Source: Antedon mediterranea (lineage: Eukaryota > Echinodermata > Crinoidea > Comatulida > Antedonidae). Taken from it: a stretch of 64,000 nucleotides of DNA. This document shows, piece after piece, positions 45,387-57,839 of the stretch (the first letter of the stretch is position 1; every line of letters begins with the position of its first letter). Made by a program: the position numbers and the translations under genes. Under the pieces are notes generated by a model. That model was given only the letters and a program-made list of their open reading frames with translations. It was not told the origin of the DNA and searched no databases. The DNA lies in NCBI RefSeq assembly GCF_964355755.1, contig NC_092672.1:4648001-4712000 (forward strand). Direction: 5' to 3'.

Positions 45387-46684
45387 CTGACATTCTCTTA
45401 CATTAATACAACATTCAATTGATTGCATCGGGTCCGACAACATGTGGACAGTAATTTAATTAACTTATTAACAAATCCTTGGTTTACTGTATAGACAATA
45501 ATACAAGATGATTTGACTGTGACCGCCTTTAAGTTGGATTCAATTCAACTTAGATAAACACAAATTAAATCCACCAAATTCAAGCTTATTTGGTTTATTT
45601 ACGGACAATACTATTCACATTTTCAAATTAACTACCGGTACCGGTATAGCCTACTATACTATGTATAATAGCGATTTGATATAATTATAATACCTATTAT
45701 AGGCCTAAATGTTAAATATTGCATGGTAACATAATTGTTTTTGTTCAATTCTCTTTCATTTTAAGTCAATTCGGCCTATATTAAGGTATGGGTACTAGGA
45801 GATACCATGGATTTATAAAGAATCTTTAATCCATGGAGATACATAAGAAAAATCAGTTCTTTTGATTTGACTAATTTTGCACAAAAAATGAAAAACAAAC
45901 TATTGTTTTTTTGTAGGGACTGTAAAGCATGCTTTTGACTTTAAATGAAATAAATCGATGGATCGATCGATCAACTGATTGATCGATTGGACGTGTTATC
46001 ATTTGTCTTACTTGGTAAGATGATTCACAGGCTTTGTCATAGGGATTTATAGTTCACTTTTGTGTTTCCTGCCACTTACATTGTAGTAAAAGATATTCTG
46101 TAAAAATATTTCATATATTTCATTTGTTTACCCTTTCTGCTTTTACCCTTTTCGAAAAATGTTTGGCAAGCCTTGAGAGGCCCCTCTTTAAACTTCGTTT
46201 ACCTCGGCGTCGAAGGATCAAATTTAAAGAAAGGTGCCAAATCTGTCAGTTAATAAGCTTTTTGCGAGTTTGATAAAAGTTCATATAAACAAAATGCATC
46301 TATTCGTGCCTAACAAGATGGAAAATGGAGGTGAAAATACGACTATCAAAATAATTTGACTGGGTTAAAATAATGGAGAAAACGTTGACCCAAAGATTGC
46401 AAAATAATCGACACATTTTTTTTCAATTTGTTGGCCCTGGAAGTATTTCGAATCCATTCTCCATTTTACTGATTTCATTTATTGATTTTGTTTGTTCATT
46501 GATTGATTTACTTTATTAACCAGAGTCACAAAAATACATACAATGTAAACATATAAAATAATTTAAAAATCTGTACAACAGACTCAAGTTAAAAGGATAT
46601 CTCATCAAAAAAGTAAAATACTTAATTCCATTGGGGTCCAGAAGAAATTAAAAATCAAAATCCAAGACGTAAAAAAAGATATGA

Positions 46685-46797
46685 TTTAAAATGTTTTAAC
46701 ATTTTAAATCATGAAAGAACAAATAACAATCAAAAGTTTTTATAAAATGTTTAAAAACATTTTATAAAAACTTTTGATTGTTATTTGTTCTTTCATA
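46685..46797. repeat. Two adjacent palindromes
   Basis: About 46685-46710 forms a small palindrome (atttaaaatg / cattttaaat). Immediately after it, arms of about 41 bp (left from 46709 'atgaaagaacaaataacaat', right ending 46797 'attgttatttgttctttcat') are perfectly complementary with a loop of only a few bases. Confidence 0.85.
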
Positions 46798-47039
46798 AAA
46801 TCATCTATCTATTTATCATCATTTATTCATTTTATAACGAATTTGTTTTTTTTTACATAAAACATCAAACAAAATATATGTCATAATGTACAATATACTA
46901 TAGAAATAATGAACATACGGGCTTAGGAAATAGTATTGGGAATGTTATATAGCATTATACGTTAAGAAAAATACATGATCGTGTATTTAATCTATATATA
47001 AATATTAAAACAAAAAACAGTTTTACATAACTGTTATAG

Positions 47040-47180
47040 TCACGTGAAGAAAGTGTGTTGGCAGAGAGTGAAGGCATGTTGTGTATGTTGAGAAACGGAT
47101 TCGACGCGTGGCTGATGGCTGGCCTGGGACGAGCAAAGGAAGCACCCGGGAAAGGAGCCTTCAAATCGGTTCTCATTTAA
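47040..47180 (+). CDS. Candidate 3'-terminal exon or small peptide frame
   Basis: After 'actgttatag' the plus strand is open for 46 codons and stops with TAA at 47178: SREESVLAESEGMLCMLRNG, FDAWLMAGLGRAKEAPGKGA, FKSVLI. The stretch is GC-rich against its surroundings, and a single R and a GR flank the middle part, which recalls prohormone processing, but one exon is not enough to claim it. The minus strand is also open here (MRTDLKAPFPGASFARPRPA and on), so the coding strand is uncertain. Confidence 0.3.
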   Translation, partial: SREESVLAESEGMLCMLRNGFDAWLMAGLGRAKEAPGKGAFKSVLI

Positions 47181-49157
47181 CCAAAAAATCTTCAAAGTAC
47201 ACGTTGCGCACAAAGTTTTGTGGTAAAAAGGTAAGCTGTACTAACATAATCTTTCTGAATTTAAGTTGCGCAATGGTAAAGTACTTGATGTTACAGTTGA
47301 CCGCCTAAGAAGAAGATGCAATACACAATTGGCCTAATAACCTATTTAGACGTACGATTTTATTTTGTAAAAAAAAACAACTAATTTTAACTTTTTTTTT
47401 TACTGAGGTCAGTGTCCTGTGAAGATAAATAAAATTAATTAAAAAACGACTTCGGTTACGCGTTCCGTCACCACGACATTCTTTATCACTATCGTATTGC
47501 CGGTTAACATTTTTCTGAATCTTCGGGGATTTTAGATTTCCGGCCGTCGGTTGTATAACTTGGAATATCTTGTTACCCGATAATGGACGTAGCTGCTTTT
47601 TGTGTAACTAATCGCACTTAAATTCGCAATTTAAAAAAAGTTCGATAAACGTAAACATCGCCTTCTATTCGTTGAAAGTTGGCACAAGTATTCATGACAT
47701 TTTTCTGCATTTGTGCGCATGCGTTAATGTTGTGTTTCTAGTAGGCTAAATGGTGGTCACTTACGGTTTCGGTGTTACTGGTAAAATGTTTGATATCTTT
47801 CAACAAACCAAACATAGATCATCAACAGCTGCACACTTTAGAGCATAACATTATAATGAACTTTTGAGGGGTTAGCCAGCGTTCATCCTTCATGTAATTT
47901 TGTTGGGTTTTTTTTGTCATAGGCCTAAGCCTAAATATAGTACAGTTGAACCTTCCATGCGCTGTGTTTATATAACTCATTATTTTTATTGCTTTAAAAG
48001 AAAAAAATCATTGCTCTGTATTAAACCCTTAAGGGAACGCCTTCTGGACCTAGAAAAGTGTCCCCTAAGCGGGACCAACTGATTAAGGTGCGTCTTCTTA
48101 AAAAGCCCAAAGGAAGGGTTTAAGCCTATAAGAAAGGCTTCGAAAAGGAAATTGTCAATTGGTATACCGCCCTCCCAATAAAACGTCAGAAAACTTTTTT
48201 TGCACTAACGAATATTGTGTATTCACATATTATGTTTTCAACACAATTGTATACTGTATAGGAAATATTATATTATATATTTTAAAGAATTAATATTTCA
48301 GAGGATTAATTTTGCATGATTTTCCAAAAAATAGGCCCACTTGAATTTCAGCCTAGACTGTCTGAATAGGCCTTCAAACGAGCAGAAATACCAACATAGG
48401 CCTACTGAAATATTCATCTACTGTACGTTAGCATTATAATAAGCATTAGCGGAAATAAAAACAAACGGAGGTTAAGATCTGAAGAAAAAAAAACGAAAAC
48501 AAAATAATTTTGGAATAATATAATAAAATATAGGCCTAACTGTTGTTTACTATCATTGTGACACCAAGTTATGGGCCTATTACACAATGTTGTTATGACA
48601 TTGGTACGATACTCCAGTCACAGTAATCAGAATATTTATAGAAAACATTAAATAAAAAATACAATGTGGGAATAATTCATTGACGTCTACCTGTTTATTA
48701 TCCAATGACTGCACAAGTGACAAATATCACACGATTATTTCCGATTCTGGCCGAAAACGAATCGATAACGGAAATGCCTGTCGATTATAGTACACGATTG
48801 TAAACAAAACGCTTTGTTTACATAAAACAGCAGAAATTAATAGATACAATAACATTGCTTGATTTATCATTAACTTGTTGTATTTTGTTATTTATTTATT
48901 TACATGGGTTAATTAAAATATTGAGAATTTCGTTAGTTTCTTCCGTGGATAGGCCTACGAGATGAGGAAATGAAAGGATGTGTTTGCCTGATACCGCAAT
49001 TGCTGGGGTCAGGGATAGTTGTCAGTCAACTACTGTGTACTACGGTGGTTTGACGATTTTCACTGTCATGACCAGACCACCTTTAATTTTGATGTTTTGA
49101 TATAGTTATTGAGGAATGATGATTGATTAACCAGAATAGTGATGAGAGAGAGTTATC

Positions 49158-49550
49158 GGAAGTGAAAATGAAGATGATAATGATTTTTACAGTTAATAAT
49201 CATGATCTTGATAACGTGATTAAAAAATGATATAACTATATCCATTGATTAATATATTGATTAATATGATGTGGTAAAGGTAAACAAATAAAATGTCATG
49301 GACATTGTTCTATAAATATATATTCACATATAAAAAATAAAGTGAAGATGATAATGATTATGTTGATAATCATGATCTTGGTAACATGATGATGTAACTA
49401 TATCCATTGATTATTAAATTTAATGTAATTTTTTACAGGTAAACAAATAAAATGTCTCCAATCAAGGACGTACATAATTTTAAAAATATTAATTAATCAA
49501 TCATTCCAACATTTTTATGTTCTATAAATAGATACACACATATATAATAT
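49158..49550. repeat. Tandem duplication, about 180 bp
   Basis: Two copies share 'gaagatgataatgatt', 'taatcatgatcttg', 'taactatatccattgatta' and 'ggtaaacaaataaaatgtc'. The second copy carries an insertion before 'gttctataaata'. Confidence 0.6.
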
Positions 49551-50905
49551 TTTGTTTACATACTGTGAGACCGATTCTATTGGCGGTTAAATCACTCCTA
49601 AGCCGATCGAATAAACGAAATATAATCTGATGGGATATCAAAGCTAAAAATAACGATAATTTCTCTTTCCGGAAACAACGTTTTTTTTCAGTTACTGTAT
49701 TGTTCATCTTGAAATGAAATGAATTTGTATGTTTTGAACAAACAAATGAGTGCGCAGATCACATTTAAAGGTGCCTAACCGTAGTTTTTTCTAGCCGATA
49801 TACGAGCGGTATCATGTCTAGCAACAATAAACATTCTGCAGTATCGTGTCTTCTAACAGCAATCTTCATCCCATATGATACTGTAGTAAATAGCGAGAGT
49901 TAGAGAGTTAATAATTATGAGTTTTGTGTTACGCGGTTATTGCCGTCGGCAGACACGATACTCGAGAACGATATTTAGTCGCTAGACATGATTACGAGAT
50001 CCGCTGACTTTTCCACGGCAACACCGTAAAAAATATTATTACAGTATATAATAACATTCAGCAGCCTACAGCCTTCTCAAACCTCAAACGATCCACAAAT
50101 CACAACGGACTCAGTCAATGTGACTGATTAAAATCATTAATTAAACATTAAATTATAAAAGGCTAAAGTGATCCAACTGCATGTGAATACAGTAAATATA
50201 CACATAAAGAAATTGGGTCAGGGTATAAATGGGTGAATTATCATAATCATTATACTGTATAATTACAATATTCACAAACGGTAAAGCAGCAACGGTCATT
50301 AATACGTCATAATACAAGGCAAGGTTAGAGTATGATGATGTCACAGTGGCATGTGTGGACAGAGGAGTGAGAATATATTATTAACAACAAAACAATAGGA
50401 ACAGTTATCGTTCAGTGTGACGGAGGGTTAAGCTGTAAATAAGTATATTTCCGCCGAATTCAGTATATTATTATTAGTAGTCTTGAATGTTCCCTAGTGG
50501 GCTCAGCTTAGCTTAACTCAGATATAGGCCACAGCAAATACAGAGATATATCTTAGACCTAGTAATTATGATTCTACAGATGCAAAACATCCGTTGAATA
50601 GCCTAGTTGGAATTAAAATAGCATGTATTGATAATTATCTATATTTCATTTATCTATTGACAATACACATCTTTATGTTATAGTAACCGGAATCCGGTCT
50701 AATGGAACATTCTATAGGCCTATTGCAAGATTCTACTCATCCCATGCGTAATGTATTTGAGGTGTTACATAGCGGTAGACGTTAGTACCGGTACATCATC
50801 TCTCGTACAAATAGGTTTCGTAACAGCTTTTATCCAGACATTTTATCCACAAATGACAATAAATTGAAGTAATTTTCCACTGAATGAATGAATGAATAAA
50901 TAATA

Positions 50906-51150
50906 AACCTATACTGAACCTCGTGACATATTCTCTCTCGATCACCACACTGCCCTAAGTTTCTCTGGGCATAGTCCTGACCAGGGTAAGAGGCTTGGAA
51001 TGATAAAGGTGGATTTGTGTTGACTTTAACCTATACTGAACATCGTGACATATTCTCTCTCGAGCACCACACTGCCCTAAGTTTCTCTGGACATAGTCAT
51101 GACCAGGGTAAGAGGCTTGGAATGATAAAGGTGGATTTGTGTTGACTTTT
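50906..51150. repeat. Tandem duplication, 122-bp period
   Basis: Copies start at 50906 and 51028 and are nearly identical (three or so changes in 120). Each contains 'accagggtaagaggcttgg', a consensus-like donor word. Confidence 0.85.
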
Positions 51151-51894
51151 TACTTCATTTTATCGTATTATTATTCATCAAAGGTAAATCTAAACTATGA
51201 TTCCATGGAGCTACATGATGATTCCTCCTACCTCAATCGCATTCTTTCTGAATTTGGAGCCTACATGATCCGTTACAAAACATGAATATCCATAACTTTT
51301 CTTTTAACAGCGGTTTGATATTGAGAAGTGTTTTCTTAAAAAATTAATAATTTTGAAAATATAGAGATATCATGGAGAATGTCGGACACTTTTATCTACA
51401 TCGCCTCTAGTCGTCTTAAGCACTTAACTAAAGCTCAACATTTACTTAACATTTTACGACTTAGAATTATGTTTTAAATTCTTGAGTAAACGGCGGTGGT
51501 ACATGTCACGCGGTAAGAAACAAAAAGACACTCATAAGACATTATAATCGTATTAAAATCAAGAGTAGGCTTAGGCTAGCCACCATGTGTGAGACGGCGA
51601 CCGACCGAAGAGGCTTTTCCCCCGTAAGATAACAGACGATTGATCGTGCATTTCGGTTTGCTCGAGTAGACTTATTGGCTTAAATAGGTCGAGTGTAGTG
51701 ACCCACTGTACTTTTTTTTACCCATAATAGCATGAATCGAACTCAATGGTATTTCATTAATTTATAGAAATGAATTTTCGCAGAAAATTGCTTCTATTTC
51801 TTATGAAATAATACGTTTTTTATATATATAATGTACGTAACGGCTAATTAAGATTATATTAGCCTAAGTGTAATTGTATTATTATTTGTATAGG

Positions 51895-52035
51895 GCCTAA
51901 TGTAAAGAGGGACTACAGCGACAGGCCCATCGGGCCTTTTGTAATCTCTCGAATATATATATTATATGCTAACCATTGTTAATGTTATGATATAATATTT
52001 TTGGAAATGTTTCTTGAATTAAATTGAATTGAAAT
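51895..52035 (+). mobile_element. LINE-type 3' tail
   Basis: 'gactacagcgacaggcccat', 'cgggccttttgtaatctc', then an AT-rich stretch ending 'aattaaattgaattgaaata'. It resembles the 3' ends of non-LTR elements; no coding part. Confidence 0.45.
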
Positions 52036-52298
52036 AAAAATATGGGCATAGGCCTACATAACATTTTTTTATTCACATCACAAGTGATGTGTATACTGTA
52101 TCATTTTTGTATGTGCCAGTGAACCACCCCTTCTCCTCCGTTTCTCTTTACTCGTTGTTTCACAAAGAATTCGAACTTTTCATGAACTGTAAGTAAGAGT
52201 GGCGATTTCTTCCACCCACGAGTAACTTAATAATTTGTCAATCACTGCAGACAAATAATGTACAGCATTATTCTATAAATAACCAAACCCAATTTAAT

Positions 52299-52661
52299 TT
52301 GCTGTTTTATTTACTTTCATTTGGTTTCATTTCATATGTCGTCGCACATCAATCGTTCCAAAAACGTCGAATTGGTATTTTCATTTTCCGGATGAGAACA
52401 GTAATAAATTTGTGTACAACTTCCTTTACGTCAAATGAGGTGAAACTCCGATATTATTTCATATTTTGTGGTAACAAAATATGTCATTCACCTTTGAAAT
52501 GTTGCACAAACAACAACAGTATGGAACGCATAGAATACAAACTACTGAGTGGTACTTTGGCGTTTCATATCAGAAGTGTCGCTTACTACGATATAAATGA
52601 TGACGCTGTCGTTTCAACGCGGCAGTATTGTATCGTTTTTGTAAGCATTCCGTCGTCGTAA
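52299..52661 (+). CDS. Orphan 120-codon frame, doubtful
   Basis: An uninterrupted frame begins with a hydrophobic stretch (MLFYLLSFGFISYVVA) that could act as a signal peptide and contains several Cys residues. I recognise no family. In AT-rich DNA a frame of this length without repeats is unusual but possible by chance, and no promoter or poly(A) signal supports it. Confidence 0.18.
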   Translation: MLFYLLSFGFISYVVAHQSFQKRRIGIFIFRMRTVINLCTTSFTSNEVKLRYYFIFCGNKICHSPLKCCTNNNSMERIEYKLLSGTLAFHIRSVAYYDINDDAVVSTRQYCIVFVSIPSS

Positions 52662-52687
52662 CGTCGACGTGCATTAAATTTGCGTAA

Positions 52688-52807
52688 CACTATGTCAAAC
52701 TAATTTGACAAAAAATTGTTATGTGCCCAAATATGATAGTTATAATTATGCGCATAGGTATAGGCACATTACATTTTTTGTCACATGAAGATGGATATTG
52801 CAGAGCT
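52688..52807. mobile_element. MITE family 1 copy, degraded
   Basis: 'acactatgtcaaactaattt' at the left and 'ttgcagagct' plus TTA at the right; the middle is shortened. Confidence 0.65.
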
Positions 52808-53368
52808 TTATCAAACTTAAAACATACCATGCACATCTCCCCTAAATACATTTTATGTTTGGATTTTTATTTATTTATTTTTTTTAGTTTCACTAAAAAA
52901 TTCGGTTGGTAAAAAATGGGTGGGGGTGTAATGTACGTCACACATACAACTTCAAGCGCGTCACACACCATTGGTGACGGGAGAATTTTATATCGACCAC
53001 CCTATTATATTTTAACATGTTTCTGGTCGCAATGCTGTACTTTCATTTTTAAAAGAGACGGGATGAGAAAGGATAAGTCCACGTTACTTAAACCATTATT
53101 TCAGATTGATTGATAGAGACGTCTATAATAAACTATTTCCATTTTCGTCGGGAACTATTCTGTAAAAGAACCGGGGAGGCTTGTTTGTATATACTTAATG
53201 TATTTTTTGGAACAGTCCCAGAAGGGGAAAAAGTTAACATTGTCCATCTGTTTCTACTGTATGACAAAGTGTGAGAGATGGGCGGGTCCTAGGCATATCA
53301 ATCATTACAGTAACATGCCCTTGACCTTGGAAGCAATTTCGATTACACAACGAGAAATCTATTGCCAC

Positions 53369-53375
53369 TATAAAA
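53369..53375 (+). promoter_or_regulatory. TATA box of the SLC27A gene
   Basis: TATAAAA lies about 30 bp upstream of a CA-type initiator (about 53401) and 170 bp upstream of a strong splice donor. It is the only place upstream of the coding exon where TATA, initiator and donor line up. Confidence 0.5.
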
Positions 53376-53399
53376 CGAGACAGTAGTAGACAACGGGAA

Positions 53400-53539
53400 C
53401 CATTCAGCCCTCTATAACTGTCCGGTTGTTGTCAGCTGATTTTGCCAAGTATACCAATAACAGGCCCGCTTTCATTTAAAACGTGATAGCCTAACTCATA
53501 CCTCTGGATTTTTTAAATACCATAAAACACACTTTATTG
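53400..53539 (+). other. Predicted 5' noncoding exon of the SLC27A gene
   Basis: It starts 30 bp after the TATA box and ends at attg|gtaagt, a near-perfect donor. The matching acceptor is 'ttttttgtcatttcag' at 57798-57813, which begins the exon that holds the ATG at 57840. This is inference from signals only. Confidence 0.45.
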
Positions 53540-54124
53540 GTAAGTAATTGCAATTTTAATTTTTTAATATTAAAATCAAGTAATAAAATATAATAATTTT
53601 TTATGATGCAGTTAGTACTTTGAATATTTATCGCATCATTTTATCAATATAATAATGTCAATTTTATTTTTATTTAATTTAATTTCATACTACATTTATT
53701 ACTGACGTTTTCTGTTGGGCAAGCGGATAGTTTGCTCTGTTATAATACAATTACATTTACATAAAAAGCAAAGTTAAGTAATTACCTATTTCAACTACCA
53801 AATATTAAAAAATACAATATGGTAGGCTTATATTTGAACATATTAATGTTATTGTTACCAAACCAACGAATTAGCAAGAACTGGAATTAAATAACGAACC
53901 ATGAATTATAAAGTCAGAAAATAATTCGGTGTAACTGCAACTTCTTGATGAAAAAAAGCTTTCTATTACAGATGTAAAATGCATGTACAAAGTCTTTATT
54001 AATGGGGGGGGGGGGGGGGGTGTGAATAGTATCATGCGGGTGATAAAACGTTGACCAGTGCTATGGTGAGTGCTCTATCATATGCTGGTTCTCTATCTTC
54101 CACGGAGAGGGTACCATACTCTAT

Positions 54125-54235
54125 TATTATAGAGTGTTCTATCATCTTTGGTAGGTGCACCTCTATCATCTTTGGTAGGTGCACCTCTATCATCTTTGGT
54201 AGGTGCACCTCTATCATCTTTGGAGGGTTCTCTAT
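54125..54235. repeat. 24-bp tandem repeat, four units
   Basis: Units contain 'ctctatcatctttggtaggt' plus gcac. The flanks 'agtgctctatcat' (54070, 54239) echo the unit. Confidence 0.85.
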
Positions 54236-54407
54236 GGTAAGTGCTCTATCATGGTGGGTGCGCAATAGGTGAAAGTTAGCTGAATGCTTTACATAATTTG
54301 AATTGTTACTTTTACCCTCCTCCTACATCACTAATACTTATCGTACATTTACAGTACAATAAATTATGCGGAATTTAATTAACACCGCAACAGAATACAT
54401 TGAATAT

Positions 54408-54573
54408 ATAAGGTTTATCGCAAATAGCTTCTACAATGCATGATGGGAAGGGTTTGGGAGCAAACGTCACAACGCGTACGTACGTGATTTGTTGTTTGTA
54501 CGTACGCGTCGTGACGTTTGCTCCCAAGCCCTTCCCATCATGCATTGTAGAAGCTATTTGCGATAAACCTTAT
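54408..54573. mobile_element. Near-perfect hairpin, fold-back element
   Basis: Arms of about 76 bp: the left begins 'ataaggtttatcgcaaatag', the right ends with its inverse. Only about two positions differ between arms. The loop is 'gatttgttgttt'. The inner arms contain 'gcgtacgtacg'. No coding content. Confidence 0.85.
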
Positions 54574-56999
54574 TGGTGAAGACAATTACGATGACGATAC
54601 TGATAAGGATAAATGACATCCTAGTGATGAAAATGGCAATGATAATGACGATTATGCTGGTAGTGACAATGATGATGACAATATTGATAAATATGGTGAA
54701 AATAATGATAAGGATAGTTTTGATAATGATAATAACGATATGTGTGATGATGATGATGCCTAGGCTTTCTAAGAACCACGATTTCATAATTAATTTTAAT
54801 CAATATAATAACATAACAGAACTCACACAACCATTATCCAGGATTTTCAAAGTGATACGGGATACTAAGAACTCCCACGAGGCTATCCAGGTTTTTCAAC
54901 GTCTCTATCCCTATAAAATTATACTACATCCATCATTAAACGTATTTCCTCATCTACCTGTTGGACTGAAACATAATAATCATATTTCATCGCAACATTT
55001 CGACATTTTAACGCTTGTGTATTCGGAATACGATACGATCGAATGTATAGTGTTCGGCACAATCGTAATTCGTAAGAATAATGCTTACTACTATTATCAA
55101 AATTAAAAATGTTAATAATTGATAACTACAATAATACATCTCACCTGCATTCGGGGAAAATGCATTCACCCTCAGGAAGGTGTGAATGGCATTCTATTCT
55201 AGGAGGGGAAGGTAGGGTCTTACTGTAATTATAATGAAATAAAGAGGAACGTTAAGGAGGTAACTGGTATACACATAATATTTTTGTTCTAAGTTTGTTC
55301 ACCTTTTTCGTTACATTATTCAGCATTATAACTATGGGAACTCACATTGATTACAACAAAACATATACATTCTACAACAGTGAATGACAAACTGAGTAAC
55401 AAAAGCAAATATAACTGCGATTCCCTCCTGCAGTCGTAGACTTTATTGCAACCTATAGGCCTATATTTATATAACTAGATTACATTTTATTATAAAAAAT
55501 TAGAAAAATTAGGTTATCGAACGGTGAGAAATTAATTCAAAGTAATTCTGTACATATATCTTATGCTGGTTTCCAATTTAACGAGTAGTTTGGGTCAAAA
55601 TATGCAACGAATTCAAGGTAACTTTAGCGACGAAAACAAAAGTATCGGTATGAAATAAATGAAATTAGGTCTGTGAGAATGTGAAAGATTATTAACCTTT
55701 TTTCTGAAAATATTTTATAAGCTAAGTCATACAGAATCGTCAAAAAATAAATAATACAAAATATGATTAATAACTTATTAAATATACAAATCAGTAAAAA
55801 CTAAGTATCACGAAAGTGGTCTATATAAAGAACGAACAAACAAATCATGATAATAATAATTATAAATACTACGTTTTATGTCAGACTTTTTGGTATGTAG
55901 GCCGGTTTTAGTTAATTTTTTTTAAAGTATAACAACATTTTAGTCTAAAATTCATACCAGCCTATTAAGTGTTCGTTATTCGTTGTTAAAATACACATTT
56001 AAATACTGTCACGAAGTTTGGCCAATTCACATTTTCTGCAACATTCTTTTTATATTAAATAACCCTCAAATATCCACCCTAACATCCTGTATAGTTAGAA
56101 CTTAGAGGGAGAATACGGTGGACGGGAAAGTGTGATCTGAAAGTTAGCCAAAGGACAATATACAACATATAACAACCTTTACTTCACATCAAACTAATAG
56201 CTCGTGGTTGGCCAAGAATTCTGGCAATGAATTGAGTCCAAGTTTTTTCAGCAATTTATTTTATTTCCTGAAATATATTCATATGAGTTATTGATTTGTC
56301 ATAAATGTCACTTCTACAAAATAATGTCTGCTTCTTGACAGAATGATAAAAAGCTGCAAAAATGTATTTTAGACATTGATTTGACTAACATGGCCTAAAT
56401 ATATTTGAGTGTATACTTTGTTCTGTACCGTTACCATACATGTGTCGTGTAAATCGTTTACATTGTTTCAATTGATTGAAAAAATATGTATATTTTGGTG
56501 TTTTTAAGGATTTCTGTATACAACGAAGAAATATAGGCACACAAGAGTTTGTGGTTATTATGGTTTTATACTTTTATGTCTTGATAATATAATACATCTA
56601 TATTCATTTCTCGTGTATGATTTTTTAAAAGCCCCTATTTTAAATGTTCAAATAAAGTGAAAAAACATAAAAGACAAAATGCAACAAGTTATTCCTTGCG
56701 GGTAAGTTTACGTAAGGTTCAGTTATACAATCGGTAACGTTTTTACAATTCGTTCCTATAGTGACAGTCTTGATTGTGTAAATGAATTTAAACTATATAA
56801 AATTCTTAATTTTTTATATTAAATATTACTATTATTAAATAAGTAGGCCTCTATTTGCTCGCATACTAAATTACGTTTCCTTACTGAATGTTTCATTAAC
56901 TCGATATATTTTCTTAACCTTGTACTTAAAATAATCATAATGTTATCGCGGATGAACTTGAACGTAATTTGAAAAGTAAATTAAACATCTAAAAATAAT

Positions 57000-57290
57000 T
57001 TGATCGGTCAACATGTTTCTTCAGTCGTGGCACACGGTTTCATTTGACTCTCAGTGCGCTGGGTTCGCGAGGTGCGCAACTCAACTCGCATACAACCCGC
57101 TCCAATAGGGCTTGTGGTTTGGGGTTGAAGGCTCCGAACCATCACCACCTTCATCTCAGTGTTCTATTACTCGCGGTGCGCACTAGTCCTTTCTCCTACG
57201 GCTGAAAGCTAATAGAAATCGTCACCCCGGGCCTAACCGCGCCGGTATCCCATGTTTCTTGGTGGGTAAATAATTCTCTTTTGCTCTTAA
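57000..57290. promoter_or_regulatory. GC-richer zone upstream of the SLC27A coding exon
   Basis: CpG and GC content rise clearly over about 290 bp ('gttcgcgaggtgcgcaac', 'ccccgggcctaaccgcgccg'), in contrast to the AT-rich surroundings. It could be an alternative promoter or unrecognised exon, or a repeat. Confidence 0.3.
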
Positions 57291-57839
57291 CTTCAACCCT
57301 AGAGATCAGCAGAAAAAGTACATCAAACTTTCCCAGCATCCGTCGCAGGTTATATGTTAGCTTGCCAAAAACGAAAAGAGACGAAATTCATGTCGTTTGA
57401 TACGAGATTTCATAACGAATTATTTTCAGCTGCCTGTAACTATATATGACTATACAAAATTATTATAAGGGCAACTTCAATTTAATTTATTCTATAAGAC
57501 AGTTTCCTGACGAAGAGTTTATGTAATTCGACTGACAAGTTAATGATGTACTGGAAATAACAAACATAGGTCTATAAGTCGAATTGACATTTTATCTGAG
57601 GCTGATGCAGCCCCCTCGATAACCTCTAGTCTAAAAAGAAAATCACAGGCGTGTCAAGTCATCGAATTTCCATCCAGTCCATACCACCCCCTTCTCCCTC
57701 CCATCTCAAAATGTAATAAGCCGAACAAAAATAATTGGAGTAAATACCAAAGTTATTTACGATAAGTAAAACTCAGTGTATTATCTAACTGAAACATTTT
57801 TTTGTCATTTCAGAAATTGTTTCGTGATATTAAACTACT

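Larger units (their letters stand above)
53540..57813 (+). other. Predicted intron 1 of the SLC27A gene
   Basis: No coding exon seen. It holds a run of about 17 G (near 54007), a 24-bp tandem repeat (about 54125-54235, four units with 'tctatcatctttggtaggtg'), a large hairpin (54408-54573), a GATAATGA-rich stretch (54575-54765) and a GC-richer zone at 57000-57290. Confidence 0.45.

Noticed and set aside
54573-55106. 177-codon plus-strand frame
   Set aside because: Its first part is a GATAATGA-type microsatellite giving Met/Ile-rich sequence; the remainder has no recognisable domain or splice context.
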